The translations under genes were made by a program, and so were the position numbers. From Nelumbo lutea (taxonomy: Eukaryota; Streptophyta; Magnoliopsida; Proteales; Nelumbonaceae), in NCBI GenBank assembly GCA_022828595.1, contig JAKGHH010000008.1:26838378-26902377 (forward strand): a stretch of 64,000 bases of DNA, written 5' to 3'. Position 1 is the first letter of the stretch; every line of letters starts with the position of its first letter. The notes under the pieces were generated by a model. It saw nothing but the letters and a program-made list of their open reading frames with translations, did no database searches and was not told the DNA's origin. Of this stretch, positions 1 through 10,230 are shown piece by piece.

Positions 1-352
1 TTTGCACTTTCTACTATTTTCTGTAATTTCTGGTATTTTCTGTAGTTTTTGCAGTTTTTATGTTATTTTCTATATTTTTTTGAATTTCCTGCAACTTTTC
101 TACACAAGTTCTGCATTTTCTAGTGTTTTCATGCATTTTTGAGAACTTTTGGTATTTTCTGCATTTTTTCTGATTTTTCTACCAAAGTTTTGCAATTTCT
201 GGTATTTTTTTCTATATTTTTGCAAATTTTCTTGTATTTTTCTAAATTTTCTGTCATTTTTGCATTTTCTGCAATTTTCTAGTATTGTTTGCAAAATTTT
301 TGCATTTTCTACAAAGTTTTTGGTATTTTTTTGCATACTTTTTGCATTTTCA
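1..352. repeat. T-rich degenerate short repeat
   Basis: The stretch consists of loosely repeated units of about 15-20 bases built from the words TTTTCTG, TTTTGCA and TGGTATTTT. No frame in it looks like protein-coding sequence; open frames arise only because T-rich words lack stops. The same word set, reverse-complemented (GAAATTGCA, TATAGAAA, ATTACAGAA), fills the interior of the MULE-type element at 26990-27350. This may therefore be the inner part of a related element cut off by the window edge. Confidence 0.6.
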
Positions 353-353
353 A

Positions 354-600
354 GTATACAGGTTTACTCGACCCGTTTTTGCCACGTGGTATACTTGGTA
401 GAGATTATTCTCTCAAAAATGTTATTTTTAGGTATACGGGTTGGCCGACTCATTTCTATCACGTGTTGGCCTTGAGAGATGGTTCTCTCAAAAATGTTAT
501 TTTCGGGTATATGGGTCGACTTGACCCGTTTATAGTACGTGGTAGACTTGAGAGAGTTTGTTCTCTCAAAAGTTCTGTTTTGGGTATATGGATTGACCCA
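354..600. repeat. Tandem repeat, period about 76 bp, three-plus units
   Basis: Units begin near 354, 431, 506 and 583, each starting with a GTATA-type word followed by a GAC/GGG-rich segment (for example TCGACTTGACCCG). Each unit contains a TTCTCTCAAAA block about 20 bases before the next unit. Spacing of 75-77 bases and shared internal words make this a true tandem array. Open frames across it are by-products of the repeat and show no protein family. Confidence 0.75.
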
Positions 601-616
601 ACCCATTTCTGTATTT

Positions 617-779
617 ATAGGTGAGGGGTGGGTAAGGGTCAATATGGGTAGGTTAGGGTGGGTTTATGACCCTTTAAGAAGCATTGATGATAGGTCATGG
701 TGGGTTGGTGGGTCAATATGGGTGGGTTGGTATTCAACCCTTACCCAATCCAACCCAACCCACCCATTTGCCACCCCTA
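617..779. mobile_element. Possible short hAT-like element (G/C-skewed ends)
   Basis: The right end, read inward, starts TAGGGGTGGCAAATGGGTGG, a form typical of plant hAT termini. The left end carries a looser GAGGGGTGGGTAAGGGTC. Both are rich in GGGT and GGGTTG words. I could not find a clean 8-bp target duplication, so the boundaries are tentative. Confidence 0.35.
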
Positions 780-885
780 CGGTTTTAGGCCTGTCTACCC
801 CTAAAACAAATCAAACCCCTAAAGCTCCCTTATTTAGTGTATATAAGCCAATACATGAAAAAAATTTGAACTTTGAATAAGGACT

Positions 886-1095
886 TAGAAATGGAGGTCA
901 TTAATGAAGAGATTGAAAGTGCTCTTCATATGGCCCAAGGAAGGCACCAAGCCCGGATGGTTATCCAAATTTGTTCCAACAAAAGTTCTGGAGTATAATA
1001 GGAGAGGATGTTAAGAGAGCAGTCAAAAGTTGCCTTAGATTTATAAGAACCTCAACTTAACCTTCATCACTCTCATACCAAATGGCAAGCATCCA
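886..1095 (+). mobile_element. L1-type LINE reverse transcriptase fragment
   Basis: With one frame change the plus strand reads a block of the form EEIESAL, then KAPSPDGYPNLF, then KFWSIIGEDV, then FITLIPNGKHP. These match the order and spacing of the start of plant L1 ORF2 reverse transcriptase, whose usual form is GKAPGPDGF...FW...V...ITLIPK. A stop lies shortly after SCLRF and there is no intact ORF around it. This is a dead fragment of ORF2; no poly-A end was seen. Confidence 0.7.
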
Positions 1096-1099
1096 TAGG

Positions 1100-2453
1100 A
1101 GATATATGTGGGAAGTGCACAACCTAAGATACCAATAGAGGTGTCAAGGGAGGGAAAGGATTTTTAAAGAGATGCTTTTGGGCCAACTTCAGCTAGATAG
1201 CTGAGAAGCTCTTGCATGACTTATTCGTTGATAATGATGATATTGGAGAATGAAGAAAGACTCCATTTCCTCAGCAACAAGCTTGATGTCAACAGCATTT
1301 TCATTAATTATCATCACAACCACCTTATGTTATTGTCTAAAAAGTTTATGATCCTTCTTTGATTGACTGAATTCCTGGACTCTTTGTTCTTTCTATTCCA
1401 TTTCTAATAAATTTAGATTTAGGTGTCATTCTATTGACCCAAATTTGATGTCAGAAAAGCAAAATAGTTCTAAAAGAAAGTACTTCGAAAATTTCTACTT
1501 TTATGTTTTGTCTAATATCTAAATGTAAAAAATGTTGTTATGAAATCTGAATTCTAAAAATGGATAATTTACTATTTTTCTCCCATATTTGAATCTAAGA
1601 ATGAATATTTATAAAATACTAATAAAACATTAATAAAATAATAACAATAACAACAACAACAATAATAATAATAACAATAACAATAACAGTAGTAGTAGTA
1701 GTAGTATTGTTTTAATATTTTTTGAATTTTTCATAAATAATTTATTGTTATGTTATTATTTTATTATTTTACTAGTTTTTATTATTATTACTATTTTGTT
1801 ATCTCATTATTTATTTATAGAATATTATAAGAGTGTATTACTAATAAAAGTGCATGAATAAAATACACTAAGGGCATTTTGGGAATAAAAACAAGAATGT
1901 TGTTAGGTTTGGTGTTTGAAGTAAAGTGATAAGAGGTCTTAAAAGAATAGTTTGAAGTTTGAAAATGTTTTATTTATAGACTTCAAACATACAAAACTGA
2001 CCAAAAGAACATTGCCTTAGTCATGTTTAATTTGTTACATGAATAAAAGTCCATACCACTTTGTCACAAGTCACAACTAACAAGTCATAAGGAAATTGTA
2101 ATATATGCTCAGTTTCTTTGTAGTACATATTCTATTTGCATTGTGTAAATTGGAGAATTGAGGTAGGAGGAAAATGGTGCAAATTTTGCATCAATTTTTT
2201 AAATGCAAAATTTTCCCTACTAGTGAGTGCAAATGAGATAAGAGACACAAATTTTGTATCAGGTAAGGGTGCAAATTATACTTGCAAACAAACGGATGCA
2301 ATATTTGTATCCAATTCAAATTTGCACCGCAAACAAACAGAGTAATGAAAGCATTTCTTTGTTTCAAATTTATGCTAGCGCATTTGCACTTTGCTTAAAG
2401 GTAATGGACCAAAATGTGGGATGGTAAACAAGAATCTAATTAATTCTAATATA
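1100..2453. other. AT-rich intergenic stretch with a trinucleotide microsatellite
   Basis: I see no gene here. Positions about 1638-1706 form a compound microsatellite of AAC, AAT and AGT units. The flanks are AT-rich with stops in all frames. The frame at 2136-2345 has no recognisable domain. Confidence 0.6.
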
Positions 2454-2463
2454 TTAATTCTTC

Positions 2464-4271
2464 GGGTTTTTGGCCATAATAACCTTTGAACTTTGTCAAA
2501 AAATCACTTTAGACCTTAAAGAATTGAAAGGGCCATTTTTGCCCTCGAACTAGGATGGAAAGGTCACTTTTAAGGCAAAAATAGATGACATTATTAGTAG
2601 ACCTGTTCATAGGCCGGGCCAGGCCAGGCTCGGGCCGGGCTTTTAGTCCCCACTAATGAAAAATGCTAGGCCCGAGCCTGAGCCCGGCTCAACCTACGGG
2701 CCTATAACTTGGGCCTGAGCCCGAAGTCTGAACTAATAAATTTCGCAGAGAGAGAGAGAACTCACCGTTGCTGCCAGAGTTATTATGCAAGTGAGCGTTC
2801 GCCGCCTCACTGTGGAGTGTGGAGGATGTGGAGGTTGGAGAAGAAGGGTTCGGCTGGAAAGAGAAGAGGGAAAGAGGCAAAGAGATAATAAAAAGGTGGG
2901 GCTATTCGATTAAGGTTTTTTAGGTCTAGGTCTAAGTCAGGCTGGGCTATTTTGACAAAACCCGAGCCCGGCTCGAATTTATTGTGGGCCGGGCTTTTTG
3001 GCCCAAGTTTAAGCCCGCGGGCCTATAACCATGTTCAAGCCCGTCCAGGGGCCGGGCCACCCGGCCATGAACATGTCTAATTATTAGTGGTCATTAGCAA
3101 ATACGTTAGACGGTGAATAAAATAAAGTATATTTATGTCTCAATGCTCAAGTTTGAAAAGGCAACTTTCAACCTTAAACTTTGGAAAGGCCACTTTAATA
3201 AAGTTAATTAAGTAAATTAAATAAATTACACTAATTAAGATAATTAAGTAAGTTAGGCCAATTATGTAAATTAAGAAATTGAATAAGTAAATTAAATAAA
3301 TATGTATATAAAATTAATTAAGGGAACTAAGTTAATTATGCAAATTCAATAAACAAATCTAATCAATCTAAATAAGTAAATTAAGCCAATTAAGCAAGGC
3401 TTTAAAAATTGACAAAAATACAAAAGCACTTTGGCCATCAGTTTTTGGGTCAATATTCAATTATTTGGTTCAAACGGATTAGCCTATGATGTTTTGAAAA
3501 ACAAAAAATAATTAAAATAAAATATGAACTAAAATCCATTTAACGAGTGTTTAACAGTTTAGCCATCTGAATCAGTGGTTTGCTAACCAAGTCAACATTC
3601 TTTTTTTTGGAACATCACTGGCCACGTATAAAATGGGCCAAGTATAAAATGGAATCAAGCAATTGACCGATTCCTATGTCGAATGGTTCAACTGCATGGG
3701 GCAACGACAATTTTAAAACGATGTAATTAAGTGAATAAATTAATTGGTTAAGTAAATGAAATCAACTAAGTGAATTACCTATTTAATTAAGTGAATTAAG
3801 TAAATTAAGCTAAGTAAATAGTGTAATTGAATAATCAAAGCTAATTAAGGTAAATAAGTAAATTAAGTTACTTTTAATTAAGTGATTGTAATTTACTATT
3901 AGTTAAGATACTTAAGTTAGTGTTTAAGTAATAATTTACTCTTAATTATTGATAATTATTTACTGTTAAATTAATTATTATTAATTTAATGCCTTCGAAA
4001 AAATCCTTCAAAGCTAATTTAATGACTTTTTAAACTTCTTAAGTGGTCTTTTTCAAACTTTAGGGTCTAAGGTGGCCTTTTCAAACATGCTTTTATTATT
4101 TTATTTATTGTCTAACAGATCTGTCAATGACATCACTAATAACATCATCTATTTTTTTTTCTTAAAATAGTCTTTCCATCATAATTTGAGAGCAAAAATG
4201 GCCCTTTAAATTCTTCAAGGTCTACAATTGTGTTTTGACAGAGTTCAAAGGTTTGTCAAAACCAAAAAACC
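2464..4271. mobile_element. MULE-type element with about 260-bp inverted arms and 10-bp target duplication
   Basis: The left arm (from 2464, about 260 bases once the nested hAT is removed) and the reverse complement of the right arm (about 4010-4271) align along their length. They share CCTTTGAACT, AAAGGGCCATTTTTG, GATGGAAAG and ATAGATGA in order. The flanks are TTAATTCTTC (2454-2463) and TTAATTCATC (4272-4281), a 10-bp duplication with one mismatch, as expected of Mutator-like elements (usually 9-10 bp). The interior, 3215-4005, is AT-rich with many TTAAGTAAATTAA words and no transposase. It is non-autonomous. Confidence 0.8.
2598..3079. mobile_element. hAT element, 482 bp, with perfect 8-bp target duplication, nested in the MULE arm
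   Basis: The ends are TAGACCTGTTCATAGGCCGG and, reading inward from the right, TAGACATGTTCATGGCCGGG. The element is flanked on both sides by ATTATTAG (2590-2597 and 3080-3087). TAG-type ends and an 8-bp duplication fit the hAT superfamily. The opposite MULE arm carries the uninterrupted site near 4130-4145. Internally, on the minus strand, a GC-richer stretch at 2750-2880 resembles a leader exon ending in GGTGAGT, possibly the remnant of the transposase 5' end. No transposase is encoded. Confidence 0.88.
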
Positions 4272-4515
4272 TTAATTCATCACTCACAGCCCAAACTTCT
4301 TCAAAACCAAAAATCCTTAATTTATCAACTTTTTTCTTATAGATAATAATAATTTAACTGGAATGCTACAAAACGTAATTCAAATTTAATTAGGCATTTG
4401 ATCAGGAACCAACTAATATGATTAATACGGGTAAAGCTAAAACTCAGAAAATAATAGATCTACAGAAGAAACCCAAGAAAACTCAGCTTCAGCAGAACTT
4501 TTGTTTCAAGCATTT

Positions 4516-6632
4516 TCAACGTAGGCGCTTTTCTATGATGCAAAATCGGCATTCATCGCTCCTTATGTGTTGATTCTTCACCTGTTCAGACTGACGGTGG
4601 AAGCAATAGGTATGGAAATAATGACCACATGGAAGTTTTGGAACAATTCCAGTATCATTCTTTATGTTCTGTAAACAATATATGCAACTCCTCCTTAAAT
4701 CTGTAAAAATGCAGATTAAACATAAGTTCAACTCACATATCACAAGAAAACATTTTCCATTTTTCTTCAGATTCTGTTTCGTTTTTACTTTTATTCAGTT
4801 TTTCATTGGGTTTACTCTAATTACTAAAGCTGCTTTAGGTTTTATTTTACTTCATCTGCAATGCAGACAAACAAAATAAAGGAAAGCTGAACAAAAAAAA
4901 AAAAAAAGGAATTTTCACTCCCATTGATTTGTAGGGCAAACAAACCGGACCTAAGGCTCCATTTGGAAGGAGTACAAATATGAATATGTAGAGCGTAAAA
5001 CCTTGTATTTTGTATTATTTTATATGTATTTGTACTGTACATATTTGTATTAATACTCCTTCCAAACTAAGCAAGTTGAACCAGTATTAGTAGGAAAGCT
5101 AAGGCCCCATTTGGTTTATGAGAATAGGGGTTTGGAATTGGAATCAGATTCCAATTCTTACTGTTTGGTTGGGTGGAATCAGAATCCATCCCATTCCTGT
5201 TGGAATGGCATTCCCCAATTTGAGGGACTGGTCATTCCCTACCCCTTCCTTGGGAATGAAATCCCATTCCCACTGATTTTAATTCCATTCTCATTCTTAT
5301 TCCTATCTGAACTAAACAGATTATAGGAATGGACCATTCCAATTCCGATTCCAGAGGATTTTGGTTCCGATTCTGATTCTGACTGTAAGCCAAACGAACC
5401 CTAAATATAAAAGGGGAGTTAGAGCATAGGGAATACCGATAACATGGGCATTAGGAGCTAATTGGTAATATATCTTCTCATTTTGAGGTGCAAAATTACT
5501 TCCAATATTAGGATTGAGGAACTGGCGAGCAATATGTTCATTTCTATGCCCTTGGAATAGAAGGTATCTCACTTGATCTGGACTCAACATATCAGAGGAA
5601 GTTCCTATGAGTTTAGGATCAGTTTGATCTTCCACAATCTCACCTGTAAGAATGTAATAAGAAATATTAAGCCAGTGGTCAATTAACTGAATAACAAAGA
5701 TGAACCAACTCTACTTGTTTAATGGTTTCAAAAACCTCCATTGATTACAGATTTGCTTTTTCATCAATCTGTATAGGCAAGCTTTTGCATCCCACAAATA
5801 TATCATGAGCAGAAGGAGATTGATCATAGTGCAGAAAAGGAGACAACTATACCTTGAGCAGCAGGAGTAGTTCCTGGGTTCCTTGCATGATCAACAGTAG
5901 GCATTGTTGCATTGGAGATGTATGGATTGGAAAATGAGGGTCTTGGAGCTCTGTGAAGAGCTAAATCACCAAAAGGGTTTGGCTTGTTTCTTGCATCATC
6001 AACTTTCTTCTGATCAGGATGAAAGAAGTGAAATCTTCTAACTGTATTTTCGGCCAGGCCCTTCCATTCATTACTTGAACCGAACCCACCATTAACATGT
6101 GCAAGATAATTAACAGAATGCCCAGATTTTGTAGCTCGGCTACTCGGCCCAGCACCATTAATGGTTTTCTCTCTGTTCTCTGCATTAGCCATTCTCCACA
6201 CCCAGAAACAATAAACAGTGAACATCCATTATCTTTGAGATTTTGTCAAAACAAATTAAAAGTGGGTAATCTTTTATTCCTGATAGAAGAGCTAAAACAA
6301 TAATAATAATGCCAATTAAAGAGTTAAACGGTGCAGAAAACAAATTGAGATAAAAAAAAAAAAAAAAAAAAAAAAGCCCATTGACTATCCTTCTACAGAA
6401 TTTCGATTTATGTAGAGAAAAGGGTTAGAAAAAGAAGAAAATCAGTAGAAGGAAAATTAAAAGACTTTTAATATAAAAGCAAGTTTAACATATTTGGCTA
6501 TATAAAAACAAATAAGTATTCTTAAATTTCAAGGTAGAACCAATAAAATTAAACAAAGAGAAGGGTTCCAAAGAAATAAAGTGATGCTTAGAGTACTTAC
6601 GATTTACAGGAGTTACAGTAGAGTTTTCCCAT
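4516..6632 (-). CDS. RING-H2 zinc-finger protein, probable E3 ubiquitin ligase (four exons)
   Basis: Exons: 6632-6601, 6193-5853, 5643-5437, 4700-4516. All introns are GT-AG and all phases match, giving about 254 residues. Exon 1 begins MGKLYCNSC; the junction reads SCKS-MANAENREK. Residues about 12-190 have no domain I recognise and look polar and partly disordered (PSSRATKSGHS, HRAPRPSF). The C-terminus is a full RING-H2: CIYC, 15 residues, then CGHYFHTYC, 17 residues, then CRFC. The spacing C-x2-C...C-x-H-x2-H-x2-C...C-x2-C is canonical, so zinc binding and E2 recruitment are expected from the family. The substrate is unknown. Intron 3 (736 bp) holds two MITEs, one ending 35 bases from the exon 3 donor. 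The first intron acceptor (GTGTGGAG) is the weakest call; if it is wrong, translation could start at 6192. Confidence 0.72.
4965..5067. mobile_element. Tourist-like MITE in intron 3 of the RING-H2 gene
   Basis: The left end is GGCTCCATTTGGAAGGAGTA and the right end, read inward, is GTTTGGAAGGAGTA, so the right terminus has lost its first bases. It is flanked by TAA on both sides (4962-4964, 5068-5070). The interior is AT-rich with complementary TTTGTAT and ATACAAA words. A related sequence lies at 7496-7616. Confidence 0.65.
5103..5401. mobile_element. Tourist-like MITE, family A copy 1
   Basis: The ends are GGCCCCATTTGGTTTATGAG and, inward from the right, GGGTTCGTTTGGCTTACAG. TAA flanks both sides (5100-5102, 5402-5404). 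The 3-bp TAA/TTA duplication and the GG..C.TTTGG terminus fit the PIF/Harbinger superfamily. The interior is rich in GGAATGG and ATTCC words in opposite orientation, so a transcript would fold back. It sits in intron 3 of the RING-H2 gene. Confidence 0.85.
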
Positions 6633-6710
6633 AGAACCGGAGCCGTTTGGAATTCATATTAAGGAAAGAGAAGTTTTAGGAGGTTTATGAGTCGTAACGT
6701 AAGAGAACTC

Positions 6711-6766
6711 TATATACACAGACGCCCACGAACAATTAACCACGTCGTTAGCATGGGTTACACGTG
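6711..6766 (-). promoter_or_regulatory. TATA box and G-box upstream of the RING-H2 gene
   Basis: On the minus strand TGTGTATATAGAG places a TATA box at 6716-6711, 79 bases above the ATG at 6632. That predicts a transcript start near 6680 and a leader of about 50 bases. CACGTGGC at 6761-6768 (core CACGTG 6761-6766) lies about 45 bases further up, and CACGTC occurs at 6741-6746. G-box/ABRE motifs of this form bind bZIP or bHLH factors in plants. Light or abscisic acid control is inference only. Confidence 0.5.
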
Positions 6767-6779
6767 GCATTTCGTGATT

Positions 6780-8435
6780 GGACTAACATTTTTGTAAGGG
6801 TGGGCACATCAGCAGAGGAACCCTACTGTTTCGGTTGTAGCAAAGCAGACAAACATAATTGAACCCTAATTCAACCCTATTTCTTTTAATTTTTCATTCT
6901 TTATTTCCTTTTTATTCTCGAAGATTACTCCAATCTTCGATTTTCTCTTTATCACTCAATTATAGGTCCCTATAGACTACGTCAGTGTAATACTCCTAAT
7001 CATCTATAGCAAATAATAAAAAAAAAATCATCTGATAAAATTTGAGATATATTCCTAATTTCTTATCCGGATTAATTAATTATTAATTACTTCGATTAGA
7101 ATTTATTTAAAAAAAAAAAAAAAGAGATAAGACTTTATGTGAATTATGAAATACTTCAAAATTTTATAAACTACACAATTTGGGTTGAGGGTTTTTGCTT
7201 TTAAAGCCTGGAAGCACAAAGCTCCAATTTCAAGCTCTAAGGTCTTCAAATGAAAATTTTACAAAACATTCAGAACGCTTTTTTGCTCAATTTTGTTTTG
7301 CACAGCCCAAAGCTTAAAAGCAAAAACTTTTCCAAATGGAACCTTGATAGATGGAATGCAAGTCATATTGATGTTTGGTCAGGAGGTGGTTTTTAAATTA
7401 AAATTTTGATGAACATGCCAAATATATAGAATGCAAAATCTTGTATTTTATAAGATTAAAATTTTAAATTTAAATTAAGGCTTGTAGTTTCTTAAGGCTC
7501 AGTTTGGAATGAGTATAAATACAAATATATAGAATTGCAAAATCTTGTATTTTATATTACAATAATTTTTTTCAAAATAAAATAAAAGGCAATACAAAAT
7601 AAATCCATCCAAAGCCTCTCTTTATTCTCATTTTGTTTCTTCTTTGAATGTGAAATTGTTAAAAACATGAAAAATCATATATCTAACATCATGCTAGATA
7701 TTATTTTTTTGGGAAATACTTTGTAAATAATGATCATAGAAAGAATATAGAATGCAATCTCAGAATCAGAAAATCACAAAGATCAGTTCAGGCTTATTAA
7801 TTAATAGAAAAAGGAGTTCACAACTAGATAAAGAAAGCAATATAGAAGTATATCAAGTGCTGTCACAAAATTCCAAGAATATAAGAATAAACCCTTCTGA
7901 TAACCACTATCCAGGATTCAAAAAATGTACTTCTAACAACACCAATGTGTACCTTCAGGATTCAACAGTTGAATATTTCTGATCACAGAACCACACAGAG
8001 TATATCAGGCCTGTGGCAATCCTATTGAATCAACAAATCACAGAATGTAGAGAAGAGAAAAAGATGAAGATAAAGAAGTAACCAATTTCTTTCTCTTTTA
8101 TAGTACATGGGTTCAAAAACTAAAGTGTAAAACTTCATGAAGAGTGTAAGCTGGCATTGATAATATCCAACCACTTTGAGTAATTAGAGAGGCACAATAA
8201 TAAAGTTAGTAAAACAAATAAACGGTTAAAACAATAATTAGATCAATATAAAATTAAGAAATATAATAAAGAAAAAATTAAATGAGATATAAGCATATGA
8301 CGTAAACACACACCGCATCACATGCACCACACCACACCATGCCAAACCACATCTTATTTCAGCTTAAAAGCATCTAGCACTATTGCCCATGCTCTCACTT
8401 AATGAATAAAGCCTTTTCCGGAAAAACCTTATCAC
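6780..8435. other. Intergenic AT-rich stretch
   Basis: No gene is recognisable. 7380-7620 contains pieces of the TTTGGAA...CAAAATCTTGTATTTTA repeat related to the MITE at 4965; the left end at 7496 (GGCTCAGTTTGGAATGAG) follows TAA, but the right boundary is unclear. The frame at 7752-7982 has low-complexity composition and no domain. 8310-8345 is a short CACCACACCA-type run. Confidence 0.5.
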
Positions 8436-8438
8436 TTA

Positions 8439-8563
8439 GGCTATGTTTGGTTTGAAGAAAAAGGTAGGGAAAGGGAAAGAGAGGAAAGTCAATATAAGGT
8501 TTGTAAAGGTTTTCTTACCTTTTCCTTCCTTTCCCTACATTTTCCCTCATATCAAATATAGCC
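8439..8563. mobile_element. Tourist-like MITE, 125 bp
   Basis: The ends are GGCTATGTTTGGTTTGAAG and, inward from the right, GGCTATATTTGATATGAGGG. TTA lies on both sides (8436-8438, 8564-8566). The arms continue inward as GGTAGGGAAAGG versus GTAGGGAAAGGAAGG, so most of the element is self-complementary. Confidence 0.8.
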
Positions 8564-8566
8564 TTA

Positions 8567-8923
8567 GGGTGTGTTCATTTTTTGGATATTTAGAGGGAGG
8601 AAGTTGGTCAATTAAAACTAAAATCTCATTGACCAAGAATTTCATGTTCTTTTCAGATTTATGTGGGAATCAGGGAAAGTTTACTTTGCAAGGTATCACT
8701 TAACCAGTGATACCCATTTCCTAAGTGGGTAAAAATAACTTTCCCACCTAGGACAAAATTATCAACATTTGAGTGGGACAAGAAATACCCCTTTTAATAA
8801 TAGATTTTTATGGATAAAATCATTATTGTCTTATTTACATAAAAAATAAAAGAACATGAATAAATACACTTACCCGGGTAAGTATTTCCCAACTGCATTT
8901 ACCTGTAAGTAACTTACCGGGCC
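8567..8923. mobile_element. Possible second MITE abutting the previous one
   Basis: The sequence from GGGTGTGTTCATTTTTTGG to ...CTTACCGGGCC is flanked by TTA at 8564-8566 and 8924-8926. The inverted ends match only weakly (GGGTGTG versus GGCCCGG). Internal inverted words (AGTGATACCCATTT, CCTAAGTGGG, TTTCCCACCTAGG) suggest a fold-back. The left TTA would be shared with the neighbouring MITE. Confidence 0.35.
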
Positions 8924-8929
8924 TTAAGT

Positions 8930-9885
8930 CAATAACTCACTGCATTTTAGATTTTTTCTTTGCTATTAGTTTACTACTCCTGTTTGTTTGTTTAAGTTGC
9001 AGTCTGAAAACAACTGAATGGAATGAATTGAAATTCTTAATTTATCTTTTACAAAAATAGTGATAAGGGCAGATGGCTTACACAAGTACAAAGATAAAAG
9101 GGTAAAAAGATGACAGGGCATTTAGATTTAAATATTATAGTTAAATGGTTAAATATAAAGATTAATTTTTTATAGTAAATAAAAAATTTATTAAAATAAA
9201 AAAGAGAAGGGAATACACATGGGACCTAATTAAAGATTAAAATATTTGGACAATCGTCATTTACAAACACTAACATATATAATATACAATTAAAGTATTC
9301 TAATTTAACTTTTTGTGAGGGAAGGTGAAGCCAAGGCAAGCTATTCAGCTACTCACAGAGAATTCCTTACAACTCTGATCTATTTTAATGTTTGACTACT
9401 TTATCCAGTAAAAGGCAGATGCAGATCTGCTACTCACAGAGAACTCCTCACACCAAATTCATAATACGTCCCAGCCGCAAATCAGGAACATCTCCCATAT
9501 ATTGTGTTGTTATTTATTGGGAGATGTTCCTAATATACGATGGGATGTTCTGTGAGGTTGGTGCGAGGTGCGCTATGTGAAGAAAAATCTTGATTTTAAA
9601 AGGAAATTAAATTTATAAACAATTCAGCTCAACCAGCAAATTGATAGGAAATAACAGAGAAACGGAAAGCTGAGGGAGGGAAAGTTCTTAAAGAATTTCC
9701 AAGAAAATTCTTGAAAACTTTCTACGGAACCAAAACACAGCCTAAACTTGATTAAGTTCGATTAATGAAGGTGCCAGCTACGTCCCTAATAAAGCCTCCT
9801 AACCGTTGCAGCAAGAACTTTGGAATGGATCCTGCTTTGGTTAGGGTTGGGCGATTTTAGGGTTTGGGGATGGGCTATTCACCCA
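8930..9885. repeat. Intergenic stretch with the GGAACATCTCCC hairpin
   Basis: No gene is seen. GGAACATCTCCC at 9485-9496 and its exact complement GGGAGATGTTCC at 9519-9530 form a 12-bp stem with a 22-base loop. The words CTACTCACAGAGAA(T/C)TCCT occur twice, near 9350 and 9430, so the surroundings are also locally repeated. Related hairpin cores appear at 31154, 57018 and 59491. Confidence 0.55.
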
Positions 9886-10230
9886 TAGAGGTGTAAAATG
9901 GGCTGTGTTGGGCCGGCACAGCATGACTAGCATGCAGCCTGCACAAAGTGCAGGCTGGGCCGGGCCTCCCTCCCCTGATATATTTTTGGGGGTCGGCCCA
10001 GCACGACCCATGGTTCGAGTCTGTGTTGAGCCGGGTCAGGCCACGGGCTAGGCTGGTCCATGGCCAAGCCTTGGGCCAGGTCGGGCCGTGGACCAAACCA
10101 AAGTTATTTATTTAAAAAATTAAAAAAAAAAACTTAAAATTTTAATTTTATATAAATTTTAATGTATACAATTGCTTATATATACAATAATTAAATAAAA
10201 TAGAAAAAAACAGTTTATTTTATTAGTATA

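Noticed and set aside
2689..2880. Minus-strand open frame rich in Ser/Pro (PNPSSPTSTSS)
   Set aside because: It lies wholly inside the hAT element and probably reflects its transposase leader exon.
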